From JBBQUP01 sp038212305 (GTDB taxonomy: Bacteria; Bacteroidota; Bacteroidia; Bacteroidales; Marinilabiliaceae), in NCBI GenBank assembly GCA_038212305.1, contig JBBQUP010000009.1, positions 1 through 54,288 on the forward strand: DNA of 54,288 nt, given 5' to 3'. This document shows, one piece after another, positions 34,404 through 44,473 of this stretch; within the stretch, counting starts at the first letter, position 1; every line of letters begins with the position of its first letter. The notes beneath the pieces were generated by a model. It saw only the letters and a program-made list of their open reading frames with translations, had not been told where the DNA came from and did not search any database. Both the position numbers and the translations under genes were made by a program.

Positions 34404-36875
34404 TTAATCGAGATTTAATAAAACAGTTGGTATTCCTTGGCACTTTACACTGGCAACAGTAATTCCATTTTGCAACGAAATTTTTATTATTGCTCGTCCA
34501 TTGTATAATTCAACCTTTCTTGATCCACTCGAAGTGCCTTGATTATCAATTAATTCGCCATCGCCAGTCATTCCAAAGGTGACCTGATTGCGAGCATCTA
34601 AACATAGAATGTTGTTTTTGTCAAAAAGCTTAACTTCTAAGGTTGCAATATCTCCCTCCTGATTTATTTTGCTCAAAGTCATGTGATTGGGCTCGCTCCA
34701 TTTATCTGTTTGATAGCTTTGTTTTATCTCATCTGTAATAATTGTTTTTCCTTTGTGCGCAACTACTTTTAACGTGTTTTCCCCCGATGCGTAGATGACA
34801 TTCCACCTTAATCCTTCTGCTGGGAAATCTTCGATGTTACGTTTTTTTACTCCCTGACTAACGCCATTAACGAATAATTCGGCATCGTCGCAATTAGAAT
34901 AGACCTTCACCATTTTAGCTTCATCCTTTTCGCCCCAACGAACTGGCCAGCTATGACCATAAATATGAGCCATGGGTTTGGTTGTCCACCATGATTGAAA
35001 TACATAATAGGCCTCTTTTTTTGTGAAATCGCGCTCTATAACGCCTTTTTGATTCACATAGGGAATTGGGTTTTCAGGTCGAACGGGTGTTGAGAAATCT
35101 TTGAAAGGCCAATAGGCAGATCCAGTTAAATAGGGCATGGTTTGTTGTTCTTTTAAATGCCAATCAATCAAATTACAGATATATGATTCGCTCCAATCCC
35201 CATCTTTCGAAACTCTGGCAGCACCACCATATAACGAAGCGTCACCTAATCTCTCATCAGCTCCTGTTCCTGTTTTTATGGATTGTAAACCCTTGTCAGG
35301 GCTTTCGGAATGACGCCCAGCATGACTATCGCCACCCCATTCGGCATGGAAAAAATGATCAACACTCATGACCTCCTTTTTTGTAATATCCTTGTATTCG
35401 GTGAAAACCCCTCGATACCAACCAGCCCAAATAGATGGGGAGTAAATGTCGATAATATTTTTACAAAAATCGCAACGGCGGATGGCCGTTTTTCTTGTGT
35501 TGTCGAGTTGGTGAGCAAGTGAATTCAATTCGGTCATGAAGTTTTGGATTTTTACTTCATCAAATTCAGGAAAATCACCTGGCCAATCGTTTTCGTTACC
35601 TAAGCCCCAAATAATAATTGCCGGATGGTTGCGATGTTGGTCGATCATATCGGTAAGCATGTTTCGGGCTTGTTGCTTGTATGTTTCACCACCTAATCCT
35701 CCTCTACACCAAGGTATCTCTTCCCAAACAAAAATGCCTAAGCTATCGCATAGATTTAGTGCAATTCGGGATTGCTGGTAATGACCTAATCGAATGAAAT
35801 TAACTCCCATCTCTTTCATCAATTTCATTTCGGCACGAATCATCGATTCGGTCATTGCTGCAGCAACACCTGCATGATCTTCATGTCGGTGAGTACCTCG
35901 TAAAAGCAGACGTGTGCCATTGAGTATAAAAGGGCCTTTTTCGACAAATTCGAAATGGCGGAATCCAAATTTTTCAATTACGATTTGACTCCCTTCGCTA
36001 GATGATATGGTTATCTTGCTAGTGTAAAGGCTGGGTTGATCAGGTGACCACAATAAAGGTTTTTTTATTTCACCACTATAAACAGGTATCATGTTCGATT
36101 TTAAGTCGATAGTCTTGGTCTCTTTACTAAGAATTTTACCTTTAGGATCAATAATTTCAATTAAAACTTGAGCATTAGTAATATTTGAATGATTCCTAAT
36201 TTTAACATTTAAATCAAGTTGGCCAATTTTGCCTTTGCTATCAGTTTTTGCATCGGCATACAACCTTTCGATTGATAAATTTGGAACATAAACCAAGTTT
36301 AAATATCGATAAATTCCTCCGTAGACATTAAAATCAGATAGGTCTGAAGGAATCATTTCAAGATCTCTAGAATTATCGCATTTAATTGATAGAGGTATTT
36401 TGCCATTGTAGCGTTTTGATGCGCTCGAATCGGCTAAAAAGCTCTTAACTGCATTTGTAATATCGACAGTCCATTCGTTATAGCCACCCACATGAGATCC
36501 TACTTTAGTGGTGTAAATATAAACATCGGTTTTTTGTCCAGATCCTTCGAAATGAAGTAATGTGCGACCATTGGTATATGGATTGTTTATTGATATTTGA
36601 TTCTTATACCAACCTGGGCCTTGGTAGTAATTTACATCGGGGTCAACAGCATCAGTCGCATTAAAGCAGTGTGGGAGTGATACATTTTCCCATAAAGGCA
36701 CGCTTTCGGGAAAGCCTTCTCTTACTGCTCTTACTGCTTCCCAAATTCCACCAATGTCGCTTTTTAGAAATTTCCAATTATCGTTTAAACGGATTTGGTG
36801 TTCAGCTTGCGCTTGTAATCTTATACTGAATGAAAAACAAAGAATGATAAATAGTAAGTTGAAATGAATTTTCAT
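34404..36875 (-). CDS. Glycoside hydrolase family 2 protein (beta-galactosidase/glucuronidase type)
   Basis: An 823-residue secreted enzyme with a signal peptide (cleavage near LQAQA, about 23). The domain order is typical of GH2: jelly-roll sugar-binding domain (about 25-200), immunoglobulin-like domain (about 205-305), TIM barrel (about 310-600) and C-terminal beta domains. The acid/base is Glu 428 in WGLGNEN and the probable nucleophile Glu 512 in HAEWGG. It is first in an operon with the alginate-lyase-family gene, so the pair probably degrades one uronic-acid-containing glycan. The sugar specificity cannot be told from sequence. No SusC/SusD genes are near. Confidence 0.9.
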   Translation of the reverse strand: MKIHFNLLFIILCFSFSIRLQAQAEHQIRLNDNWKFLKSDIGGIWEAVRAVREGFPESVPLWENVSLPHCFNATDAVDPDVNYYQGPGWYKNQISINNPYTNGRTLLHFEGSGQKTDVYIYTTKVGSHVGGYNEWTVDITNAVKSFLADSSASKRYNGKIPLSIKCDNSRDLEMIPSDLSDFNVYGGIYRYLNLVYVPNLSIERLYADAKTDSKGKIGQLDLNVKIRNHSNITNAQVLIEIIDPKGKILSKETKTIDLKSNMIPVYSGEIKKPLLWSPDQPSLYTSKITISSSEGSQIVIEKFGFRHFEFVEKGPFILNGTRLLLRGTHRHEDHAGVAAAMTESMIRAEMKLMKEMGVNFIRLGHYQQSRIALNLCDSLGIFVWEEIPWCRGGLGGETYKQQARNMLTDMIDQHRNHPAIIIWGLGNENDWPGDFPEFDEVKIQNFMTELNSLAHQLDNTRKTAIRRCDFCKNIIDIYSPSIWAGWYRGVFTEYKDITKKEVMSVDHFFHAEWGGDSHAGRHSESPDKGLQSIKTGTGADERLGDASLYGGAARVSKDGDWSESYICNLIDWHLKEQQTMPYLTGSAYWPFKDFSTPVRPENPIPYVNQKGVIERDFTKKEAYYVFQSWWTTKPMAHIYGHSWPVRWGEKDEAKMVKVYSNCDDAELFVNGVSQGVKKRNIEDFPAEGLRWNVIYASGENTLKVVAHKGKTIITDEIKQSYQTDKWSEPNHMTLSKINQEGDIATLEVKLFDKNNILCLDARNQVTFGMTGDGELIDNQGTSSGSRKVELYNGRAIIKISLQNGITVASVKCQGIPTVLLNLD

Positions 36876-37759
36876 GATTTAAGCTTTTATCGGATGTTGA
36901 ATAGTAAATTCTTTAGTTGAAAAGATATGTGATGTTTTATTTTCGAAATATAGCAATTTTTGAGGTAAAAGGAAAAAGCTTGGCAGATAGGTAATGCTTC
37001 AACGGTTCTCTGTCTCAGTGTTTAATTCTTTCATTACTTTTTTGCGCCCAAAAAAGTAACCAAAAAAGGCTTGACGGACTGAACTCGTTCCGCTGCGCTT
37101 CACTCAAACAGCACTCCGCCTTATATGGAATTTTTTTTGTTTTATGCTTCGCAGCTGTGTGTGGAGTGCGGTATTGTTAAATCAGTTTGTCTGCGTTTGA
37201 TGAAAAAAATTTCTTTAATTGACTCCGTCGATCTTCGATTCGTGGATTGTCTATTTTTTTTACATAAACCATGTGCGTCATTCTGCCTCTGCGTTTAGTT
37301 CTTAAAATCCCAAATCGCGTAGCGAAAGCGCGTTGGCTATGATGAAACGGCGAGCAGGAGAAGGCTATGGTGGTAGTAGCATCGTTTCATCTTGATTTTT
37401 TTGTTGCTTTTTGTATCAAAACAAAAAGTAAGAAGATTCAACTCGCACTAGAAATTCGAATACTTAGGGTCTGCGGAAAAACTTAAGCAGCTTTATTTTC
37501 TAATTTTCCCGTAGGGAATTAATATCAATAGAAAATCATGTACGATTGATTGTTTTTCCCGTAGGGCATTAACATTCATGCATTTAGGTTAATCCCCTCT
37601 GGGGAACAAATTATCTCAGCATTAATTCTCTATTGATATTTATCCCCTGACAGGGAATTTAAAATTTAATAAGTCAAGGGGTTATGTAATATTTTCTCAT
37701 TTCCCTTGCATTTGGCATCTATAAAAATCAAGTTAATTAATTCAATAGTCCGTTAGATT
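36876..37759. repeat. Gene-free interval packed with inverted repeats
   Basis: I see no gene in these 884 bases. They hold, in order: a perfect 11-bp inverted repeat TTACTTTTTTG / CAAAAAAGTAA at 37034-37059; an end of the MITE-like family at 37217-37245; GATGAAACG at 37341-37349 paired with CGTTTCATC at 37383-37391, followed by a T-run; CTTTTTG / CAAAAAG at 37407-37428; and four short palindromes of the CCC-n-GGG type at 37506-37518, 37556-37566, 37593-37605 and 37645-37655. A perfect 11-bp inverted pair, ATATCAATAGA at 37522-37532 and TCTATTGATAT at 37629-37639, brackets the middle two. Confidence 0.75.
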
Positions 37760-38314
37760 TTAAACGGCAATTTTGCCGTATTCCAATAATTCTTTGACAA
37801 TTTTTTGATTTTTAGCAGTGTTTTGATAAATAGCAAACCTGCACATAAATCGTTCGAGCATCAATGTATTGTTGTACAATGTTTTATAGTTGGCCATGGA
37901 AAACGGTTTAGAGCAGTTGTCTTTGTTGGACAACCAGTCATGTTTAGCCAAATTAATAGCAGTAAGCGCAGCGTTAAAATGGAAGTCAAGTTTCTTCTCG
38001 CCTCGTGCCTGACAAGTCGTAAGCCCAGTAAACTGCTTAGCATCCCTGTATAGGAATTCAATTTGGAAACGGGAACGGTAGTAGCGTACAATTTTTTCTC
38101 CGTCCAGCTCTATATCTGTAGAGAAGTAAAGTTTACGTGCAATCTCTTTTCCATCTTTGAAGAAGATGGCCACGGCAAGCTTTATCTCCCTTTTGAATGC
38201 TTTGGAGTATACGACGGAAGAATAAACTTGAATATCTTTAGTCTCCATGTCCAAACAAAAACAATCGGGGTCCAGGTTTTTAACATCAGATGATGAGAAA
38301 TAGCAAAAACGGAA
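37760..38314 (-). pseudogene. 5'-truncated IS4-type DDE transposase
   Basis: The intact part encodes the C-terminal third of a DDE transposase. YRSRFQIEFLYRDAK gives exactly the Y-2-R-3-E-6-K spacing of the IS4 family, with the last catalytic acid as its Glu. The frame is open to 38314, where TGA (38317-38315) stops it. No good start exists; only a TTG at 38254 and ATG at 38248 lie inside the conserved region. Full-length relatives are about 350-430 residues, so the first two Asp of the catalytic triad are missing. It is a relic and cannot transpose on its own. Confidence 0.85.
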
Positions 38315-38502
38315 TCATCTTCACCTTTACAAATGAGAAACTAGGGTTTTGTTGCCATTTATGTCAATTTTGATGGTACCATTTAGTTGTTTCAATATGT
38401 TTTTCCTCTGCTTCTATTTACATCTCAATAAAACTCGACTTACAATGCTGGATAATGCTATGCTTGGGTGTATAACAATACGTTATCTTTCAAAATGTAT
38501 AT

Positions 38503-39000
38503 TCAAAATGCTAAGCCTGCCCAAGGAATAATTGAAAATCCTTCTCCAAATATTGGATAAGATTTTGATAGCAATGGTGTAAATCCAATTTTATAAAACA
38601 ATCCCCCATTTGGCTTTTGATATCTATAACCAATTCGAATAGGGATAAAAAAATCTTTACTAATAAAATCATATGCAACGCCCAAGCCAGTCTCAAAATG
38701 GTGCTTTATCCCATAAAAACAATTAATCTGGGGAGATATACAAAAGATGTTATCACTTGCAATATACGAAGAAGGAAAATATTGAACTCCTAAGCCAACC
38801 GAAATATTATTTTTCTCTTTTGTAAGGACAATTCGATCTTAGGTTACATTGTATAAATATCCAGCACTACCTAACAATTCACCATATACTGTATTTCTTG
38901 AATTACTTTTACTCCCTTGATTTATTGTCTGACCATACTTATTTGAACAAAATAGTAATGTTAAAATAAGTATCAGAAGTCTATTCGGCATATTTCTCAT
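38503..39000 (-). pseudogene. Outer-membrane beta-barrel gene interrupted by one stop codon
   Basis: I translated the minus strand from ATG 39000. It gives a signal-peptide-like start (MPNRLLILILTLLF) and then 53 codons to an in-frame TAA at 38841-38839. The same frame continues for 111 more codons to TGA 38505-38503. The joined product of about 164 residues reads as one barrel (GSAGYLYNV - stop - DRIVLTKEKNNISVGLGVQYFP ... WAGLAF). Related Bacteroidota proteins often have a Tyr just before such a DRI segment, and one base change turns TAT or TAC into TAA. It lies between the broken transposase and a GH3/serine-hydrolase gene. Confidence 0.75.
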
Positions 39001-39018
39001 TTCCAAGGTAGTATCAAT

Positions 39019-41646
39019 CTATTTTTTAACTGGCGCAATCGATTTATATGCCTGACTCATTATTTTCGATCGCACATTACTCTCAGTCAACTTTTTATTC
39101 CAACCATAAGGATTCACTCGGTTCGAAAGGAAAATAAATACCAAACCTGTCTCGGGATCGGCCCAGGCAATGGTTCCTGTAAATCCTAAATGTCCAAACG
39201 ATTTGGGCGATGCCTCTCCGCAAACAGGACTCACTTTATCAGGATCTGTTTCTGGTTTATCGAAACCCAATCCCCTGCGGATAGATGTTATCCCCGGATT
39301 GGTAAATAGCTGAACCGTTTGAGGTTGAAAATATCGTTGTTGTCCATAAACCCCATCATTTAAATACATTTGCATCATTTTGGCCATCTCATCAGCATTC
39401 GAAAATAATCCTGCATTCCCCGAAACGCCACCCAATAATGCAGCAGCTGGATCGTGAACATATCCACGCAGTAACTGCTTACGAAAAGCATGATCATATT
39501 CGGTAGGAACAATAAGCGAAGGACTAAACCTTTTTAATGGTAAGTAAGTCATGGCTTCAATACCCATGGGTTTATAAAATATTGAATCAACTAAATCATT
39601 CAATTTATTTTTCTCTTTTAGCTCAATCACTCGTTGCAAAAAACAAAGTCCCATATCGCTATATTTATAAGATTTTAGAGGATCAACCCTTGCCGTTAAC
39701 ATCAAGAAATAGATCGAATCCAAGTAGTTTTTATTTAAATATAAACCTTTGGCCGTTTCAATGCTAAAACTCGTGTCTTGTTTTGATGCAAGCAAATCAG
39801 CTCGCATCTTAATGTTTGAATTTAAAAAAAGCCTTTCATCTATTTGAATCGAAAACTGTCCCGTGCGTTTTTTACTAACTAAATTCCCATCCAAGTTTTG
39901 CCTATCAATTAAAGTGAAAAAAGTTGGCATACTCGCAGGTAAACCGGCTTTATGAATCAACAATTCTTGCAGAGTAATAGTGGCCTTATTACTGTTGTCG
40001 GCGCCAGGAAGCAGCTCTTTCAACGTTTGATTTAAATCAATTCGTTTGTTTTCAAATAAGTGCATTACCATTGGTGTGGTGGACATTATTTTAGTGACCG
40101 AAGCGATATCGTATAATTTTCCAAAATCAACAGGTTCGTTAGTTACGTAGGAGCATTTCCCAAATGCTTTTCGATAGACTACAGTGCCATTTCGGGCTAT
40201 TATTATTTGAGCACCTGGCGCAGCATCTAAATCAATTGCATCTCTAATCATTTTATCTATCTTAATCAAACTATCAGCCACCATCCCCACTTCGGTTGGC
40301 ATTCCAAATTTCAAACGACATTTATTTAACATTAACTGATTGTTTCTCTCCATAAATCCTTTCAGCGAAACCACCGACTTCCCTTTTAAACTAATACCTC
40401 CGAACAAACCTTGCACGCATAAATCAACAGTTGTTGCATCAGATTGATAGCCAAGAATAATTGCATCAAAACAAGAGTAATCATTGGCTACATAATTGGA
40501 AGCATTTATTTGAGATGCTAATATTAAAGCAATCCTCGAGTTGGGATATTTACTTTTTAATTGCCACGAATTCAATGCCGAAGATGCCAATTGATTTATG
40601 TTATCGCATAAAAAAACAAACAAAGGTGATTTTCCTTGATTCAGACTTAAATCAGCGATTTTATCAACCCATTGAGTAATATAATAATGAAAGGAGGCAA
40701 TTTCTTTAGCAGAACTATTTTTCTTAGCTCGCTGATCAATAACAGATAAGCTACTTATTTCTGTAAAATTTATTGGAATCAGATGCTTTTGATTACGAAC
40801 TAACGCAATCGAATTTTCGATCACTCGATTGCGATAATAGGTTAGATTATCATCACTACTATTATTCAATTGTTTGGATTCAAACCTTCGATTGATCAAA
40901 GCTGATAAAAGGTATTTCACTCTTTCTTCAATCAATTTTTCACTGATTAAATTATCAGAAATGGCTTTCGCTACCATTTTAATATCCCGATTTAAATTAT
41001 CGGAGATAAAAAGCAAGTTCTCTTCCATTATATCTTTAAAAGTAAAACCCAATTCAGTTTTATTTGCATTCAAAGGCAAACCATCCTTCAACATCAAAAT
41101 ATTTGACTTATAAATACCTTGAGTATTAAATTCATTATTTACAACTGAATTGGTAACAAAAACAGATGGGAAAGGGATAACACCCCAAGCTTCCAATTGG
41201 TTAGTTTTATTGTTTAACTTAGAATTAAGCATCAAACACATGTATTGCACGAAAGGAATTTTGGTGTTTTTATTTAACATCCAAGACTCTAGCCCTAAGC
41301 TTGAAACTATTAATCCAATTGTATTGGTATTTTGGTTTAATTGTTGATAAAATAGCTCTTTGACTAATAAAATATCTGATGCTTCAATAGTTTGAGCTGA
41401 AATAACATCAGACATTTCAGAATTATTGGCATATCCCAACCTATATACAACTCTTTTCCCTGATATAGGAAGTTGCATTGGAGAATTAATATCGACAGAA
41501 GATTTCCAATTCGTCTCACTGGGTAAAAATAAAAGAGCAACTCTCTGCTCCAGTGTTAGTTTATTATAAATATCATTAATATTTTGACAAAACCCAATTA
41601 TCAAAAATAGATTGAAGTATACTGCTAAAAACAAAAATCGTAACAT
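39019..41646 (-). CDS. GH3-like domain fused to a beta-lactamase-type serine hydrolase
   Basis: An 875-residue exported protein (signal peptide to about residue 20). Residues about 25-450 follow the outline of glycoside hydrolase family 3. The family motifs KHFPGHG and the catalytic Asp segment are not seen, and the region is shorter than in usual relatives of about 1000 residues, so this half is probably inactive. Residues about 455-870 form a penicillin-binding-protein-like serine hydrolase with Ser 516-x-x-Lys 519 (ASVTKI), a YSD motif near 660 and HLGFTG in place of KTG near 828. Such fusions are common in Bacteroidota; a cell-wall role is inferred. Confidence 0.88.
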   Translation of the reverse strand: MLRFLFLAVYFNLFLIIGFCQNINDIYNKLTLEQRVALLFLPSETNWKSSVDINSPMQLPISGKRVVYRLGYANNSEMSDVISAQTIEASDILLVKELFYQQLNQNTNTIGLIVSSLGLESWMLNKNTKIPFVQYMCLMLNSKLNNKTNQLEAWGVIPFPSVFVTNSVVNNEFNTQGIYKSNILMLKDGLPLNANKTELGFTFKDIMEENLLFISDNLNRDIKMVAKAISDNLISEKLIEERVKYLLSALINRRFESKQLNNSSDDNLTYYRNRVIENSIALVRNQKHLIPINFTEISSLSVIDQRAKKNSSAKEIASFHYYITQWVDKIADLSLNQGKSPLFVFLCDNINQLASSALNSWQLKSKYPNSRIALILASQINASNYVANDYSCFDAIILGYQSDATTVDLCVQGLFGGISLKGKSVVSLKGFMERNNQLMLNKCRLKFGMPTEVGMVADSLIKIDKMIRDAIDLDAAPGAQIIIARNGTVVYRKAFGKCSYVTNEPVDFGKLYDIASVTKIMSTTPMVMHLFENKRIDLNQTLKELLPGADNSNKATITLQELLIHKAGLPASMPTFFTLIDRQNLDGNLVSKKRTGQFSIQIDERLFLNSNIKMRADLLASKQDTSFSIETAKGLYLNKNYLDSIYFLMLTARVDPLKSYKYSDMGLCFLQRVIELKEKNKLNDLVDSIFYKPMGIEAMTYLPLKRFSPSLIVPTEYDHAFRKQLLRGYVHDPAAALLGGVSGNAGLFSNADEMAKMMQMYLNDGVYGQQRYFQPQTVQLFTNPGITSIRRGLGFDKPETDPDKVSPVCGEASPKSFGHLGFTGTIAWADPETGLVFIFLSNRVNPYGWNKKLTESNVRSKIMSQAYKSIAPVKK

Positions 41647-41927
41647 AAAAACAACTTATTCAATTACCAATGTCTTTTGCTTGAAATTAAGTCAAACGAG
41701 CTTAATCAATATTCAAAAAATAATTCCTTTAATTCCCAGCACATTTTAACAACAAACTTACCTCTATTATGATCCATTAAAAAGCAGAAGAGCAAAAAAA
41801 TAAACCATAGTTTAAGAAAATAAACACATTACTTTGCTATGAAATAAAAAAATATTATCCTATGCATCGTTTGGATTATTAGTAAACAAACCCTAATTTC
41901 GTTAATACGAATATTGAAATTAAAAAA

Positions 41928-42338
41928 ATGAATAATAGCTCTGAGAATATTAATAAAGCATTGGTTCAAAACTGGGGTGATAAGGTTATTTTAGTTGTTG
42001 AAGACGTGGATACCAACAAAATATTTTTTGATGCTGCTCTACGTAAAACAAATGCTAAAATTTTATGGGCAAAAGATGGCCAAGAGGCCGTTACTATGTT
42101 TAAAGAAAACACAATTGACTTGGTATTAATGGATCTTCAGCTTCCTATTATGGATGGCTATACTGCTACAAGGCAAATAAAAGCGATTGACCCAAAAATT
42201 CCAATCATTGCTCAAACTGCTCATGTTATGTCGGGCGAAAAAGAAAAATGCCTTGAAGCAGGATGCGATGACTATTTAGCCAAACCCATTCGATTGCAAA
42301 TATTAATGGATACGCTCTCAAAATTTTTAAATGCATAA
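41928..42338 (+). CDS. Stand-alone response-regulator receiver domain
   Basis: A 136-residue CheY-like protein with no output domain. After a 17-residue N-terminal tail come the acidic pair Glu 25/Asp 26, phosphoacceptor Asp 69 in VLMDLQLPIMDG, Thr 97 in IIAQTAH and Lys 119 in YLAKPI. The sequence resembles receiver modules found at the end of hybrid histidine kinases. No kinase is adjacent, so its partner is elsewhere. A strong terminator follows it. Confidence 0.93.
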   Translation: MNNSSENINKALVQNWGDKVILVVEDVDTNKIFFDAALRKTNAKILWAKDGQEAVTMFKENTIDLVLMDLQLPIMDGYTATRQIKAIDPKIPIIAQTAHVMSGEKEKCLEAGCDDYLAKPIRLQILMDTLSKFLNA

Positions 42339-42372
42339 GCTCCCAATTCGATAAAAACCAATCAACATATTT

Positions 42373-42416
42373 TAAAAGCTCAGCTACCACATATTAATTG
42401 GTTACTGAGCTTTTTT
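42373..42416. terminator. Bidirectional intrinsic terminator
   Basis: AAAAGCTCAG from 42374 pairs with CTGAGCTTTT ending at 42414, with additional pairing inside (CCA with TGG), followed by T-rich sequence. It separates the receiver gene from the convergent PorE-like gene. Confidence 0.88.
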
Positions 42417-42475
42417 ATTACACTTAGGTTTTTATGAAGATTTATCGATAATACTTGGGGCTTTCGTGCCGACAA

Positions 42476-44473
42476 CTATTTAATTACAACCATCTCGGTG
42501 CGTCGATTTTTGGCTCTTCCCTCGGGAGAAGTATTATCGCTAATTGGCACTTGCATACCAAAACCTTTATACTGCAATCTCGATGGTTGAACACCATTAA
42601 CTTTAAGATAAGAATAGACTGACAAAGCGCGTTTTGTCGACAAGTCTAAATTATATTGCGCATTTCCAACATTATCGGTATGCCCTTGTATTTCAACCGA
42701 CAGCGTAGTATTTACCGATAAAAACTGAACTATTTTCTGTAATTCAACATCTGATTCAGGTCGTAAGTTAAACGAATCGGTATCGAAAAATACATTCTCG
42801 AGGATAATAGATGACCCCTTTTTAATTGGTTTTAAATAAATCACAAGTGTTTTGGGATCCTGCAATCCATGAACCTTTTCGAGATTAAAATTCCCTGAGT
42901 AAAACAAATAATCTTTTTTTGATACATTTAATCCATAGTTATTACCAGGAGCTAAACACAATAAAAAACTCCCATCATCAGCCCTACTTTGCGATTCTAT
43001 TTCAGTTTTTTTAGATTTTAAATTAATCAATTCAAAATCAGCCTTTAAAGGCAGTTTTGTCTCATCATCATAAATTTCACCCTTAACATATGAAACAGGG
43101 TTCGGCTTTAAATCAACGGGCAAATCAAACCAATAAATATCTTTTCCTCCATAACCATCGGTTAAACCATCTGACGAATAATATGCTTTGTTACCTGATG
43201 CATTAACAATCAAACCTATCTCATCGTTGGACGAATTGATAGGATATCCTAAGTTTTTAGGTTCGTGCCAGTTATTTAACGAATCGCGATGCGACAAGAA
43301 CAAATCCATTTGCCCCATCCCAGGCCATCCATCAGATGAGAAGTAAAGGGTTTGATTATCGAAATGCATGAACGGTGAATTCTCATCTCCATCCGTATTA
43401 ATCATCTCACCTAAATTCGTTAACTGGCCGAAAATAGGTGTGCTATCATCGCGAAAACCAACTATGGATGCCTGCCAAATATCTTTTTTCCCATAACCTC
43501 CTGTGCGGTTACTCACAAAAAATAGAGTTTTACCATCAGATGAAAAACTAGGCTGCGACTCCCAAAAAGGAGTGTTTACTGGGGCTCCAATATTTAATGG
43601 TTGACTCCATCCGTTATTTATTCGACGCGAGAACCAAATATCGCAACTCCCCAATCCTCCGGAACGACCACAAGCTGTAAAAAACATCATATTACCATCG
43701 GCCGAAAGTGTTTGAGCACCTTCGTTGTTAGGGGAATTCAATGGAGGTAAAGCTGTTTCGCGCATTTGCCATCCATTTTTATTTATTAAGAGATAAAAAT
43801 CCTCTTGAAAATTCGAAGCGGTTTTCGACATTTGACCACTTAAAAATTCAATAGAATCTCGTGGAACTAAAACCGTAAAAACCATTGTTTTCTCGTCAGC
43901 TGTTAAGCTTGGCCAGTACTCGTCGTAACGGCTGTTTATTTGTGGACCAGCATTAACCGGCAGTACTTGTTTGGGATTGTAAACAGCTTCCTTGGCAAAT
44001 GATATTCGCAGCAACCATGAGCTGGTTTTTATTTTGTTTTTATCGCCTTGTGATAACTGATTGTATTTATTAAACCATATTTCTGATTGGTCGTAATTAC
44101 CTAAATTAAAATCAACCACTCCCAAATTATAATAAGCTGGTTTATAATAAAACGAATCGATTGAGATAACATTTAGCCAAGCATCTTTTTCATTTTGATA
44201 TCGATGTGTAGAAAAGAAAATTTCAGCTTTTAACAAATGAGCTTCAATAAAACGCTTATCCTTCGAAATGGCTTGATTAATATTAGTTAAAGCTTGATCG
44301 TATTTCCCTCTATAATAATCAGCTTTAGCAAATTCATAACTTTCGATTGCTTTTTTCGATTTGGTTAAGAGCTTGCTCTGAGCTGTTAAGCAGGTAATAT
44401 TCAGACTTATAACCAACAATAATAAAACCGTATAGCAATTAGTATTTCTTAAAAGAGGTTTGTTTTTTTCCAT
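42476..44473 (-). CDS. PorE-like envelope protein: TPR, beta-propeller, CRD and OmpA C-terminal domain
   Basis: A 665-residue exported protein; I use ATG 44473 rather than the preceding GTG. A signal peptide ends near TCLTAQ (possibly a lipobox Cys). TPR-like helices (about 30-160) are followed by WD40/PD40-type strands (about 170-450, repeats such as DGKTLFFVSNRTGG and NQTLYFSSDGWPG), a carboxypeptidase-regulatory-like domain (about 465-550) and an OmpA peptidoglycan-binding domain (about 560-665, with GHTDNVG). This order and length match PorE of the type IX secretion system, but similar OmpA proteins with other roles are common in this phylum. Confidence 0.85.
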   Translation of the reverse strand: MEKNKPLLRNTNCYTVLLLLVISLNITCLTAQSKLLTKSKKAIESYEFAKADYYRGKYDQALTNINQAISKDKRFIEAHLLKAEIFFSTHRYQNEKDAWLNVISIDSFYYKPAYYNLGVVDFNLGNYDQSEIWFNKYNQLSQGDKNKIKTSSWLLRISFAKEAVYNPKQVLPVNAGPQINSRYDEYWPSLTADEKTMVFTVLVPRDSIEFLSGQMSKTASNFQEDFYLLINKNGWQMRETALPPLNSPNNEGAQTLSADGNMMFFTACGRSGGLGSCDIWFSRRINNGWSQPLNIGAPVNTPFWESQPSFSSDGKTLFFVSNRTGGYGKKDIWQASIVGFRDDSTPIFGQLTNLGEMINTDGDENSPFMHFDNQTLYFSSDGWPGMGQMDLFLSHRDSLNNWHEPKNLGYPINSSNDEIGLIVNASGNKAYYSSDGLTDGYGGKDIYWFDLPVDLKPNPVSYVKGEIYDDETKLPLKADFELINLKSKKTEIESQSRADDGSFLLCLAPGNNYGLNVSKKDYLFYSGNFNLEKVHGLQDPKTLVIYLKPIKKGSSIILENVFFDTDSFNLRPESDVELQKIVQFLSVNTTLSVEIQGHTDNVGNAQYNLDLSTKRALSVYSYLKVNGVQPSRLQYKGFGMQVPISDNTSPEGRAKNRRTEMVVIK

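Noticed and set aside
37341..37391. Retron or structured small RNA around the GATGAAACG / CGTTTCATC pair
   Set aside because: There is no reverse transcriptase nearby and the stem is only 9 bp; it fits better as part of the repeat cluster.
38503..38696. Two short independent minus-strand genes
   Set aside because: One frame is the tail of the interrupted barrel gene and the other is its shadow.
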